64,000 nucleotides of DNA from Saccharibacillus qingshengii (lineage in GTDB: Bacteria; Bacillota; Bacilli; Paenibacillales; Paenibacillaceae): the NCBI RefSeq assembly GCF_013185195.1, contig NZ_JAAZWC010000006.1, forward strand, positions 62,001 to 126,000. The letters are read 5' to 3'. The notes below the pieces were generated by a model that saw only the letters and a program-made list of their open reading frames with translations, was not told where the DNA came from and did no database searches. Positions 27,118 through 36,081 of this stretch are shown piece by piece (positions within the stretch are counted from its first letter, which is position 1; each line of letters starts with the position of its first letter). The position numbers and the translations under genes were made by a program.

Positions 27118-27615
27118 ATGAAAAAAATTCTGATCGCATCGCTGCTGGGTTCCGCCGTATTGGGGGCATCCGCTGCACAAGCCGCTCCGGCGACAATACC
27201 GGCAGCCGCGCCTACGGCATCCCAACCGGCTACCACAGCGACCGTATCCGAACCGGCTGCTACCATTTACGGCAACAACGGTGTCGTAAAACCGAGCGCC
27301 TATCCGTTCTTCATCAAGAGCACGCTGTATGCAACGTCCGACGTCATCAAGCAGCTCGATATCGAAGGTCTGAGCATCTCGTGGGACAAAAAAACCCAAA
27401 CGTATACGTATACTCGCGGCGACCATACCGTCAAAGTCATGGCCGACAGCAATATGGCTTGGGTAGACGGCAAAGAAGTGAAGCTGCAGGGTTCGCCGAC
27501 ATTCAAACGCGGCGTGCTGCGCGTTCCGGTCGGCATCATCGTCAGAGGCGTAGGCGAGTCGATCAAATGGGATAAAACGACCCAAACCCTGTGGGTCGGC
27601 GATTCGATTAAGTAA
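27118..27615 (+). CDS. Secreted copper-amine-oxidase-N-like domain protein
   Basis: A 165-residue protein with a signal peptide (KKILIASLLGSAVLGASAAQA) shown here in part as ILIASLLGSAVLGASA, a low-complexity Ala/Pro/Thr segment to residue 50, and a compact domain resembling the copper amine oxidase N-terminal (stalk) repeats common in Paenibacillaceae secreted proteins: ISWDKKTQTYTYTRGD, then RVPVGIIVRGVGESIKWDKT. No catalytic residues are expected. ATG 27118 follows TGAGGAGGACG and is preferred to the longer frame. Confidence 0.78.
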   Translation: MKKILIASLLGSAVLGASAAQAAPATIPAAAPTASQPATTATVSEPAATIYGNNGVVKPSAYPFFIKSTLYATSDVIKQLDIEGLSISWDKKTQTYTYTRGDHTVKVMADSNMAWVDGKEVKLQGSPTFKRGVLRVPVGIIVRGVGESIKWDKTTQTLWVGDSIK

Positions 27616-27655
27616 ACTCCGGCGTTTCGCAGCAGCCGCTGCGTAAACCGAAAAC

Positions 27656-27705
27656 AAGCCCGCTTCCGCAAACTGCCTAAAGGCAGAACGGAAGCGGGCT
27701 TTTTC
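27656..27705. terminator. Terminator between secreted protein and serine hydrolase genes
   Basis: AAGCCCGCTTCCG (27656-27668) pairs with CGGAAGCGGGCTT (27689-27701), with an inner CTGCC/GGCAG stem, followed by TTT. It serves the plus-strand gene and lies past the end of the minus-strand one. Confidence 0.85.
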
Positions 27706-27798
27706 GTGGAGAGAACCAAGCATCGCATTCATTTCAATCCGAGTTCTCACTGCCTGCACCGGAGCGCTTAAGTGACCGGAATTTGCCCGTGCGATACT

Positions 27799-29370
27799 TC
27801 AGGCGGCTTGGCCGGCTGCGGGCGAAGACGCCGGGCGCTTAACCGTCAACATGGCCCGGACCATAAGTACCAGCTTGATTCCGCCTGTAATGAACAGCAG
27901 CCACGGGAGGGCGACCATGCCCCAACCGATGCCCGGTGCCCACGTGACGACGACATCCCACGGAGCCAGTCTCGATACGAAGCGGATCAGCAGCAGCGGG
28001 AAAGCGATATTGCAGAAGAACAGCAAAACGAAGTTAAGCGTGATTCTGCGTCCGGTCGGACGGAACGCTTTTCTCCAGCGCAGCAGGCTGAGCAGTGACC
28101 ACAAGAACAGCAGGGCGATCACCGCCGCGACCCCGTCGGCGATCGCATACAGTTTGACGAAATCCGGCAGGCTTTCCTGGGAAGGCATACGTCCGTGCAG
28201 GATATCGTCGATACCCGGCATGATTCCGCTGTAACCGACGATCAGGGGATCGACGGAGTTTGCGAGTACGAAAATGCCGTAGCCGTCGCGGATGCGCATT
28301 TCCGAGTACGTATTTTCGGTGGTTCCGTTATGTCCGGCCGTATCGCCCGTGACGACCCAGCCCATGCCGTAAAAGGAACCGTCCCGCATATCGGCGGCAG
28401 GCTTGCGCATCTGTGCGATGTTATCGGCAGACAGCAGGCGTTCGCCTTCGAACGTGCCGCCTTCCGTCTGCATGATCAGATACTTCGACATATCTTCGGC
28501 CGTGGAGACGAGATAGCCCGACGGAATCGTTCCCGTATGGCTCGCCGCCCGGGTAGGTACGGCCCAGCCGAACAGGAATTGATGGCCGGAAGCGGGGCGC
28601 AGGTCGGATCGCTCGGCGGCGGCCGTTTTGGCCCGTTCCGGTGAAGAGAAGCTCTGGGTCATGCCGATCGGCGCGAAGATCCGCTGCTGGATATACTCTT
28701 CGTACGAGAGTCCCGATACCTGTTCGACGATCGCGCCGAGGATATTGTAATTCAGGTTCGAATATTCGTACGCCGTGCCGGCGGGCCGCTTCTGCGGAAC
28801 GTCCGCCAGATCGGCGATATGCTGCATCAGCGTACCTTTTCCTTTGGCCAAAAAAGCGATCCCTTGGTAGGTGGACAATCCGCTCGTCTGGTGCAGCAGA
28901 TCCGACACCGTAATAGCGGCGGACATCGACGGATCGGCCAGACGGAACGACGGCAGATAATCGGTGACCGGAGCCTCCGGATCGACTTTGCCTTCTTCGA
29001 CCAGCTGCATGATCGCAAGCGCGGTAAACGATTTGGTCGTCGAGCCGATCGCAAGCGGCGTCTGCGGCGTCATCGGCCCCGCACCGGGACCTGCGCTGCC
29101 GTAGCCCTGGGTATACTGCACTTTGCCGTCTTGAACGATTCCGACGGCAAGTCCGGGGATATGCAGACGTTGCATGGCGGCTTCGGCATAGGTATCGATC
29201 TGCTCCGGTGTCCAGGACTGGGCGGGCGATACGGCGGATTCTCCGGACGGCGCAGCGGGGGTTCCGGCAGCATTCGCGTAGGCCGGAGCGGCATATACGG
29301 AGGAGAGAATAATGGAGGAGCCGAGCAGCAGAGCGCCCAGCAGGCCTCCCAAACGTTGAACCCTTTTCAT
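27799..29370 (-). CDS. Membrane-anchored serine hydrolase (class C beta-lactamase/PBP-like)
   Basis: A 523-residue protein: signal peptide or anchor at residues 1-32, a beta-lactamase-related domain and three C-terminal membrane helices from about residue 405. Active-site motifs of the family are present: STTKS (SxxK) near residue 111, YSN in YEYSNLNYN, and HNGTTENT. It probably acts outside the membrane as a peptidase, esterase or amidase on cell-wall or small substrates. ATG 29370 follows AGAGGGC. The exact substrate is unknown. Confidence 0.88.
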   Translation of the reverse strand: MKRVQRLGGLLGALLLGSSIILSSVYAAPAYANAAGTPAAPSGESAVSPAQSWTPEQIDTYAEAAMQRLHIPGLAVGIVQDGKVQYTQGYGSAGPGAGPMTPQTPLAIGSTTKSFTALAIMQLVEEGKVDPEAPVTDYLPSFRLADPSMSAAITVSDLLHQTSGLSTYQGIAFLAKGKGTLMQHIADLADVPQKRPAGTAYEYSNLNYNILGAIVEQVSGLSYEEYIQQRIFAPIGMTQSFSSPERAKTAAAERSDLRPASGHQFLFGWAVPTRAASHTGTIPSGYLVSTAEDMSKYLIMQTEGGTFEGERLLSADNIAQMRKPAADMRDGSFYGMGWVVTGDTAGHNGTTENTYSEMRIRDGYGIFVLANSVDPLIVGYSGIMPGIDDILHGRMPSQESLPDFVKLYAIADGVAAVIALLFLWSLLSLLRWRKAFRPTGRRITLNFVLLFFCNIAFPLLLIRFVSRLAPWDVVVTWAPGIGWGMVALPWLLFITGGIKLVLMVRAMLTVKRPASSPAAGQAA

Positions 29371-29610
29371 GAATAGCCCTCTTTTCTGAATACGTTATCT
29401 TGTCTTAGTGTAAAGGACGACCGGCCTCCCCGAATCGGGCGTTCGCCCGGACTTGGTTTCCGCCCCGCGGTACCCGAAATCCTGGACCCGAGGCGGGGAG
29501 ATGTAGGCATGCCGACCCGTTTAGGCAGGCCCTTTTGCGCGTGCTCCGAACTTTTCTCGTGCTTTGAAAGTCTGTAGTGGGAAAAGGAAAAGGAAAAGGA
29601 GGCGGACAGG

Positions 29611-30009
29611 ATGAGGGTTTCTTTGGAAGGGATGGGCGGGCTGCTGTTTCTGGCCGTGTTGGCTGCCCATCTGCGGGAGCAGAACGAACGTCTGCGCAGA
29701 GCCGAAGGCTTTTTTTCGCAAAAAATTCGAAAGGTCCGATTCCGGGTACATAGGAAGAAACGGACCCTTCGTCCGAATCCGGAACTTGAGGAGGAGACCC
29801 GAATGTTTCTGCTGATCGGAGTCTTTTTGCTGCTGTGTCCGCTGGTGATCGCCCGTCCCGACCGGATTCTTCATCCGCTGCGCGATCCGGCCGGGGGAGA
29901 GCTGTATGAACCGGAGCGTTTCCAATCCCAGGCTTTTCGGGCTCTGGGTCTGCTGCTGCTGCTCGTCTCGCTGTCGCTCGGCGTGCTGATGATGCTCTCT
30001 GGGAGCTGA
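29611..30009 (+). CDS. Small membrane protein, unrecognised
   Basis: A 132-residue frame starting at ATG 29611, well placed after AAGGAGG (preceded by a GGAAAA triplet repeat). An internal ATG at 29803 with GAGGAGGAG just before it would give a 68-residue version with two membrane helices (FLLIGVFLLLCPLVIA and ALGLLLLLVSLSLGVLMML). The stretch between the two starts is basic and helical (residues 22-55). I do not recognise it. The shorter form may be the real or an additional product. Confidence 0.5.
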   Translation: MRVSLEGMGGLLFLAVLAAHLREQNERLRRAEGFFSQKIRKVRFRVHRKKRTLRPNPELEEETRMFLLIGVFLLLCPLVIARPDRILHPLRDPAGGELYEPERFQSQAFRALGLLLLLVSLSLGVLMMLSGS

Positions 30010-30168
30010 ATAGGCGGATGACGGGGCGTTTCCTGCGGGAAGCGTCTTTTTGCGCGGGATTCGTACGGAAGGGGCAGGTTTGAAAAATCACGCTTATTCA
30101 GGCACACTGAACATACGGAAGAAAGAGGTCGGCCCGAACGATCGGGAAGACACAAGGAGGAAACGGAA

Positions 30169-31128
30169 ATGAACGGACAATGGACGATCGACAATATGCC
30201 GGATATGAGCGGGAAACGGGTAGTCATTACGGGAGGAAGCGGCGGTCTGGGACTCGAGACGGCTTACGGATTCGCACAAAAAGGCGCGGAGGTCGTGCTG
30301 GCCGTGCGCAATATGGAAAAAGGACAGCAGGCCGCCGACGGACTGCGCAAAAAGTTTCCGCAGGCGGCCGTAGAAGTCATGCGGCTCGATCTGGCAGATC
30401 TGTCGAGTATCGAAGCGTTCGCGGCAGGTTTTATCGGCAAGTATGACGCGCTGCACGTGCTGGTGAACAACGCGGGCGTCATGATTCCTCCGTACGGCCG
30501 CACGAAAGACGGTTTCGAGCTGCAGTTCGGCAGCAATCATCTGGGCCATTTTGCGCTTACGGGCCGTCTGCTTCCCCTGCTGCTTCGTACAACGGGCGCA
30601 CGCGTCGTAACGCTGAGCAGTATCGCTGCCAAAAGCGGTTATCTGTACTTCAACAACCTGGATGGACGTATCGGTTACAGCGCAATGAAATTCTACGGTC
30701 AGAGCAAACTGGCCAATCTGCTGTTTGCCCGGGAACTTCAAAAGCGGCTGTCGGCCGTAGGGGCGAACACGATCAGCGTAGCCTGCCATCCCGGCGTGTC
30801 GAATACGAACCTGATCTCGCGCGGATCGGGCAAACAGGCGGGACGGGCGGTCGCTTTCCTCTGGAGCTTGATGAGCCAGTCCGCGGCGATGGGCGCGCTG
30901 CCGACGCTGTACGCGGCAACCGAACCGCTGTATGGCGGCGAGTATATCGGTCCGACCGGCAAAGGCGGCCGCAAAGGATATCCCGGCTTCGACCTGTCCG
31001 TCGATCACAAGATGAACGAGGACACGATGGCAAAGCTGTGGCGCGTATCCGAAGAACTGACCGGCGTGAGCTACGATTTCAGCCGGGCCGAAGACGAAGA
31101 ATGGGCGCGTCTGAATATTCGCATGTAG
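30169..31128 (+). CDS. SDR oxidoreductase, retinol-dehydrogenase-like
   Basis: A 319-residue SDR with TGGSGGLGLE as the nucleotide loop, LVNNAGVMIPPYGRTKDGFE, the SNHLGHFALTGRLLPLL block and a catalytic YGQSK. This arrangement is characteristic of the retinol dehydrogenase/WW-oxidoreductase-like branch, often seen in Bacilli with unknown substrates. ATG 30169 follows AAGGAGGAAACG. It is monocistronic. Confidence 0.88.
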   Translation: MNGQWTIDNMPDMSGKRVVITGGSGGLGLETAYGFAQKGAEVVLAVRNMEKGQQAADGLRKKFPQAAVEVMRLDLADLSSIEAFAAGFIGKYDALHVLVNNAGVMIPPYGRTKDGFELQFGSNHLGHFALTGRLLPLLLRTTGARVVTLSSIAAKSGYLYFNNLDGRIGYSAMKFYGQSKLANLLFARELQKRLSAVGANTISVACHPGVSNTNLISRGSGKQAGRAVAFLWSLMSQSAAMGALPTLYAATEPLYGGEYIGPTGKGGRKGYPGFDLSVDHKMNEDTMAKLWRVSEELTGVSYDFSRAEDEEWARLNIRM

Positions 31129-31180
31129 CCGCAGTCGCGTTCGAATCGGCATCCTGCATCTCCGAACCTGTATTCGATCC

Positions 31181-31208
31181 AAGTTCTGCCTAGCGGCAGG
31201 ACTTTTTT
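31181..31208 (+). terminator. Terminator after SDR gene
   Basis: AAGTTCTGCC (31181-31190) pairs with GGCAGGACTT (31195-31204) around TAGC, followed by four more T. Confidence 0.8.
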
Positions 31209-31340
31209 CTTTTGCAAATAAATGTCCGGTCTGTCCGTTAAAGACGGCTTGGGTTGATCTTTCTCATATTCGCCGCTTCGTTACCGTGTTACTTTAGGAA
31301 ATGGTGGGTTTGCAGAAAAAAAGAAAAGAAGGGTAGTCCA

Positions 31341-33074
31341 ATGCTTAAAGGTCGGGGAAGGTTCGAAGGATACGGAAAAAAAGACGTGAAGCGAGATCTG
31401 ATTGCGGGCTGTATCGTGGGCATTATTGCGATTCCGCTCGGCATGGCGTTTGCGATCGCTTCGGGGGTCAAGCCGGAGACGGGGATTTATACGACGATCA
31501 TTGCGGGGATTCTGATCTCGCTGCTGGGCGGTTCCAGGTTCCAGATCGGAGGGCCGACGGGAGCCTTTATCCCGATTCTGCTTGCGATCGTGCTGCAGTA
31601 CGGGTACGACAAGCTGCTGGTAGCCGGTTTTCTCGCAGGCATTCTGCTCGTGCTGATGGGCGTGCTGAAGCTTGGGGCGCTGATCGCTTTTATTCCGAAG
31701 CCGGTTACGGTCGGATTTACGGCGGGGATTGCGGTCACGATCTTTGCCGGTCAGATCGGCAGTTTTCTCGGCCTTGGCGGCTTGGAGCGCCACGAGAGCT
31801 TTCTGCTTAACATGAAAGAGCTTGCGGTTCATATCGGAACCTGGAATATCTATGCGGTGATTGTGGCGGGAATCTGTCTGGTTTCGCTGCTGGTGACGCC
31901 GAAGCTGCTGCCGAAGGTTCCGGCTTCCCTGGTCGGCCTCGTTCTGTCTACGCTGGCCGGCGTGCTGTTCCTGAACGGGAAAGTGGCTACGATCGGTTCG
32001 GCTTACGGCCGCATTCCGGCGGCGCTGCCTTCGTTCCGCCTGCCGGATCTGTCTTGGGATACGGTCACGCTGATGATCGGTCCGGCGATGGTGATCGCGC
32101 TGCTGGGCGGTATCGAATCGCTGCTGTCCGCGGTCGTCGCGGACGGCATGAGCGGCACGAAGCATGACAGCAACCGGGAATTGATCGGCCAGGGCATCGC
32201 CAATATGGCGGCGCCGCTCTTCGGCGGGATTCCGGCAACGGGCGCGATTGCGCGGACCGCAACCAATATCAAGAACGGAGCAGTCTCGCCGCTGTCGGGT
32301 GTCGTACACGGCCTGGTCGTCCTGCTGGTACTCGTCCTGCTGGCTCCTTACGCTTCGGCGATTCCTCTGGCCTCCATGGCGCCGATCCTGATGGTCGTCG
32401 CCTGGAATATGAGCGAACGCCGGTCGTTTGCGAAGCTGCTCGGGCTTCGCAGCGGCGATTCGCTCGTCCTGGTCGTCACCTTTCTCCTGACGGTATTCGC
32501 GACGCTGACGACCGCTGTGGAGGCCGGTCTGGCGCTGGCCGTGATCCTGTTCGTCAGACGCATGGCCGCTGAGCAGCGGCTCGACAAAGTGCTGCCCGAC
32601 CGCGTAAACGGACGCGGCAAAGTCGCGCCGGAGCAAGTGACCGCGGACCGGGATTGTCCGCAGCTGAGCCTGTTCAGCGTGCGCGGCGCGTTGTTCTTCG
32701 GCGTGCGCAGCCCGTTCGGGACGCCGGAGTTCGCGGCGTCCCACGATCTGTCGCGCACGCTGCTGCTGCGCATGGGTGGGGTACCGCTGATCGACGCCTC
32801 CGGCGAAGCGTCGATCGGCGGCCTGCTGAAGGCGGTGCGCGCTTCGGGCGGCACGCTGATGCTCTGCGGTCTTCAGCCGCAGCCGCGGCGGATGCTGGAG
32901 AAGACGGGCCTGCTCGGAGAGCTGGGCGAGGACCATGTCTTCGCCCACACCGGCGAAGCGATCGACGCCGCGCTGAAGCTTCATATTGACGCGGACCGCT
33001 GCATCGGCTGCCAGGCGGCGGCGTTCCGGGAATGCGCGGAACTGTGCGCATCCGGCCGGGAAAGCGCTTCTTGA
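31341..33074 (+). CDS. SulP-family anion transporter with STAS domain
   Basis: A 577-residue SulP protein from ATG 31341 (after AAGGG), transporting sulfate, bicarbonate or another anion. About ten to twelve membrane helices occupy residues 15-400, including IAIPLGMAFAIASGV and GSRFQIGGPTGAFIPI, and GGIPATGAIARTATNI. A STAS regulatory domain follows (about 430-550). The last 30 residues hold a cysteine cluster, RCIGCQAAAFRECAELC, which could bind metal or form disulfides. The ion specificity is not readable. Confidence 0.9.
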   Translation: MLKGRGRFEGYGKKDVKRDLIAGCIVGIIAIPLGMAFAIASGVKPETGIYTTIIAGILISLLGGSRFQIGGPTGAFIPILLAIVLQYGYDKLLVAGFLAGILLVLMGVLKLGALIAFIPKPVTVGFTAGIAVTIFAGQIGSFLGLGGLERHESFLLNMKELAVHIGTWNIYAVIVAGICLVSLLVTPKLLPKVPASLVGLVLSTLAGVLFLNGKVATIGSAYGRIPAALPSFRLPDLSWDTVTLMIGPAMVIALLGGIESLLSAVVADGMSGTKHDSNRELIGQGIANMAAPLFGGIPATGAIARTATNIKNGAVSPLSGVVHGLVVLLVLVLLAPYASAIPLASMAPILMVVAWNMSERRSFAKLLGLRSGDSLVLVVTFLLTVFATLTTAVEAGLALAVILFVRRMAAEQRLDKVLPDRVNGRGKVAPEQVTADRDCPQLSLFSVRGALFFGVRSPFGTPEFAASHDLSRTLLLRMGGVPLIDASGEASIGGLLKAVRASGGTLMLCGLQPQPRRMLEKTGLLGELGEDHVFAHTGEAIDAALKLHIDADRCIGCQAAAFRECAELCASGRESAS

Positions 33075-33185
33075 TCGGGTCGGCGATGACAAAATTGAGA
33101 GCCGAAGGCCTCGGTTGGATTCCGCTTGCCTCGTATTCCGTATGGGCGGAGCGCAAGAGGGGAACGTAAGAACGGAACGCAAAAA

Positions 33186-33213
33186 CTTCCGGTTCCTATA
33201 AGGGAACCGGAAG
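33186..33213. repeat. Terminator hairpin copy 1 flanking element B
   Basis: A 28-base palindrome (CTTCCGGTTCC, loop, GGGAACCGGAAG) after AAAAA. It is the first hairpin downstream of sulP but is followed by TCAACG instead of a T-tract. It matches 33461-33488 with one loop mismatch. Confidence 0.9.
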
Positions 33214-33458
33214 TCAACGTGTCGAGAAAGTCTAATCCTAAATGAAGCGAGGAGGCGAAGAGAGAAATTCAGTGTAGGAACGACAGTGTTCGCCTTTGTG
33301 GTGCAAGTTCATCCAAAATCAGGATATGAACTTGCACCGTTAATCGGGGAAATTCCGCTAAATTTCAATCCTTTTCCCCGATTTCAACACGCGACCGGAA
33401 CGAATTTCTCCCGCAGCCGACGAGCTTCTACAACGAATAGGACTTTCTTGACAGCCTG
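33214..33458 (+). mobile_element. MITE-like element, copy B (245 bp)
   Basis: The second copy of the element at 23551-23753, in the opposite orientation on the map. The terminal repeats read TGTCGAGAAAGTC at the left and GACTTTCTTGACA at the right, with one substitution. It is 42 bases longer because of a nested hairpin at 33300-33338 (13-bp arms GGTGCAAGTTCAT/ATGAACTTGCACC) inserted into the arm of the central inverted repeat. It has no coding capacity and lies in the 529-base gap between sulP and the GH20 gene. Confidence 0.85.
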
Positions 33459-33460
33459 AA

Positions 33461-33488
33461 CTTCCGGTTCCTGTAAGGGAACCGGAAG
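33461..33488 (+). terminator. Terminator hairpin copy 2, with T-tract
   Basis: The 28-base palindrome of 33186-33213 repeated, here followed by TTTTT (33489-33493). It should be the working terminator for sulP transcripts that read through the element. Confidence 0.85.
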
Positions 33489-33603
33489 TTTTTGTGTACA
33501 GTCCGGGAAGGGGCAAGAGGCTGCTCTTTTTTGGTAAATTTCAATTAAGCGTTATACTAACGAGAAAGAAATGTACCATTCCCAATCGAAGAGGTGAATC
33601 GAG

Positions 33604-35127
33604 ATGAACGCAAATATTCATAACAGCGGCACGGTGCCGGGAACCCGAAGATATCTGATGACGGAAGAAGGAACCTGGAAGCCGGGGGCCTGTTCGTCGC
33701 TGCTGGTCTTCAGGCAGGAACCCGGCGAAGCGGCTGAATATCCGAATCTGCTGCTGGGCGTGCTGGGAGCGGCGGAAGACTTTCGCGACGAGTTTGCGGG
33801 ATTTGGCGCATTTGCCGCGCCCGCAAGGCTGGGCGGTGTCCACGAAGCGGCGGCCGGCGACCTGCTGCTGATTCTGGGTGAGGTTCCCGGTACTTCCCAT
33901 CCGGAAGCCTACCGGCTGGAGATCGGCGATTTCGTTACGCTGACTGCGGCAAACGACCGTTCGGCGCTGCACGGCCTGCGGACGCTGCGGCAGCTGCTGT
34001 GTTCCAGCGGCGGAGAGCTTGCCTACGGAGTTATCGAAGACGAGCCGCTGGTCGGCGAGCGTGCGCTGCATCTCGATATCGGCCGCAAGTTTTATCCGCA
34101 GGAATGGATTATGATGCGGATTCGCGATATGGCGGAATTGAAGCTCAATACGCTCCAGCTGCATTTTTCCGAACATGAAGGCTTCACCTTCGAGAGCGAG
34201 CGGCATCCCGAAATCATGTCGGAGTCTTATCTGACGAAAGAGCAGGTTCGGGAGATCATCAAGGAAGCGCGGCGGCACCGGATCACGCTGATTCCTTCGC
34301 TCGATTCGCCGGGGCATCTGGGCTGGGCGCTGCGGAACCATCCGGAGTGGCTGCTAACCCGGGCGGACGACGAACCGGCAAAAGGCGCGCTGGACATTAC
34401 GTGTCCCGAAGCGGTCGCTTTCGTACTGGATCTGATCGACGAATATGCGGAACTGTTCGAAGGCAGTCCGTATTTCCATATCGGGGGAGACGAATTTATC
34501 GATTTCGGTACGTTCGCTTCGTATCCGCAGCTCGGCCGGTATGCGCGCGAGACGCTCGGGATCGAAGGCGGCACGGAGGTGGACGCTTATATCGATTATC
34601 TGAACAAGGTGGCGGAGCGTCTGGAAGCCAGAGGATTCAAAGTGCGCGTCTGGAACGACGGATTGTACCGGGAAGACCTGGAGCAGCGAGTCGCGCCCAA
34701 GCCGTCCATGCAGGTCGCGTATTGGACCAAATGGGACCGCAAGATGGCTCCGGCGCAGACGTTTCTGGATCAGGGACACGAGATCGTCAATTTCAACGAC
34801 GCTTACTTCTATTACGTCCTCGGCGAACATGCGGGATACGTCTATCCGACCGGAGCCCGAATTTACGACGGCTGGCACCCCGGACTGCTTCCGCGCGCCG
34901 GCGAGCACGAACCGCAGGAATGGATACCGCCGTATCCCGAAGGCCTGCTCGGCTGTTCGTTCTCCGTCTGGTCGGACAAACCGGAAGCGCAGACGATCGA
35001 AGAAGTGGAACAAGGGCTCAAGGAACCGCTGCGCGCCATGGCGGAAAAAGCCTGGACCGGCGAACGGCGTTACGCGGATTACGCAGCTTTTGCGGAAGCC
35101 TGCGCGGCGGCGGGCCTGGATCGATAA
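33604..35127 (+). CDS. GH20 family beta-N-acetylhexosaminidase
   Basis: A 507-residue GH20 enzyme with an N-terminal GH20b-like alpha/beta domain (residues 1-140) and a TIM barrel. The catalytic Asp-Glu pair is in HIGGDEF (D296, E297), with Glu as acid/base and Asp assisting the substrate acetamido group. IPSLDSPGHLGWAL and a C-terminal VWSDKPEAQT also fit. There is no signal peptide, so it may act on imported chitooligosaccharides or cell-wall fragments. ATG 33604 follows GAGGTG. It stands alone ahead of the Bce module. Confidence 0.92.
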   Translation: MNANIHNSGTVPGTRRYLMTEEGTWKPGACSSLLVFRQEPGEAAEYPNLLLGVLGAAEDFRDEFAGFGAFAAPARLGGVHEAAAGDLLLILGEVPGTSHPEAYRLEIGDFVTLTAANDRSALHGLRTLRQLLCSSGGELAYGVIEDEPLVGERALHLDIGRKFYPQEWIMMRIRDMAELKLNTLQLHFSEHEGFTFESERHPEIMSESYLTKEQVREIIKEARRHRITLIPSLDSPGHLGWALRNHPEWLLTRADDEPAKGALDITCPEAVAFVLDLIDEYAELFEGSPYFHIGGDEFIDFGTFASYPQLGRYARETLGIEGGTEVDAYIDYLNKVAERLEARGFKVRVWNDGLYREDLEQRVAPKPSMQVAYWTKWDRKMAPAQTFLDQGHEIVNFNDAYFYYVLGEHAGYVYPTGARIYDGWHPGLLPRAGEHEPQEWIPPYPEGLLGCSFSVWSDKPEAQTIEEVEQGLKEPLRAMAEKAWTGERRYADYAAFAEACAAAGLDR

Positions 35128-35265
35128 CGGACACGCAGGCGACGAAAGCGGCAAAGGTCCTTCGGGAAATTTGCTGCTTTTTGTATGGAAAGTGCATGGG
35201 GAGCGTGATTCGGAACGTCTATTGCCGGATAAGTGTTCCAAAACGGGGAAAAGGAGCTTTTAATC

Positions 35266-36081
35266 ATGTATACCATTCTGATCGTGGAAGACGATCCCAA
35301 GATTGCGGAGCTGCTCCGCGGAAGTATCGAAAAATACGGCTACCGGGCTCGGGTCGTGAGCGATTTTGAACGCATCATGGAAGAATTCCGGGAATCCGGC
35401 GCGCAGCTTGCCCTGCTCGACGTCAACCTGCCCAAATACGACGGGTTCTACTGGTGCCGGCAGATTCGGGCGGAGTCCGTCTGTCCCATTCTGTTCATCT
35501 CGGCCCGCGACGGGCAGATGGACCAGGTGATGGCGCTCGAGAACGGAGCGGACGATTATATCACCAAACCTTTTCATTACGAAGTCGTGCTGGCCAAGAT
35601 CCGCAGCCATCTGCGGCGCGCCTACGGGGAATATGCGGCGGGGCCGGAAGAGAAGAAGGTCGAAGCGGCCGGGCTGACCCTGTATCCCGAACGTTTCGTC
35701 CTGATGCAAGGGGAGCGGACGGCCGAACTGAGCCAGAAAGAATCCCTTCTGCTGGAAGCGCTGCTGCAGCGGGCGGGGCGAGTCGTCAGCCGGGACCGGC
35801 TGCTCGGGTTGATGTGGGAAGACCATCATTTTATCGACGACAATACGCTCAATGTCTATATCACCCGGGTCCGCAAAAAGCTTAAGGAACTGGAAGCGGA
35901 AGCGACGATCGAAGTGGTGCGCGGGGCGGGTTACCTGCTGAATTTCGCGGAAGACGACGAGCAGGAACCGTCTTCGGGGCGGCCTGACGCAGGCGGATCG
36001 GTCGAAGGGAAGGCCGGTGTGTCCCGGCATGGGTACGGCGATGACGGCGCGGCAAGTGCATCTCCGGGAGGCCGGCCGTGA
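35266..36081 (+). CDS. bceR: BceR-like response regulator
   Basis: A 271-residue OmpR-family response regulator. The receiver domain has the acidic pocket EDD (near residue 9), phospho-acceptor Asp in LLDVNLPKYDGF and Lys in ITKPFHYEVVLAKI. The winged-helix domain ends in DDNTLNVYITRVRKKL. It closes with a 35-residue Gly/Ser-rich tail not needed for the fold. Start ATG 35266 follows AAAAGGAGC. It overlaps the kinase gene by 4 bases and belongs to a bceRSAB-type peptide-antibiotic detoxification module. Confidence 0.9.
   Translation: MYTILIVEDDPKIAELLRGSIEKYGYRARVVSDFERIMEEFRESGAQLALLDVNLPKYDGFYWCRQIRAESVCPILFISARDGQMDQVMALENGADDYITKPFHYEVVLAKIRSHLRRAYGEYAAGPEEKKVEAAGLTLYPERFVLMQGERTAELSQKESLLLEALLQRAGRVVSRDRLLGLMWEDHHFIDDNTLNVYITRVRKKLKELEAEATIEVVRGAGYLLNFAEDDEQEPSSGRPDAGGSVEGKAGVSRHGYGDDGAASASPGGRP

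Noticed and set aside
29405-30091. A 228-residue minus-strand frame upstream of the serine hydrolase gene
   Set aside because: Ser/Pro/Arg-rich, no ribosome site, and antisense to the small membrane-protein gene.
31281-33182. A 633-residue Arg/Asp/Gln-rich frame opposite sulP
   Set aside because: Shadow of the membrane-helix codons of sulP on the complementary strand.
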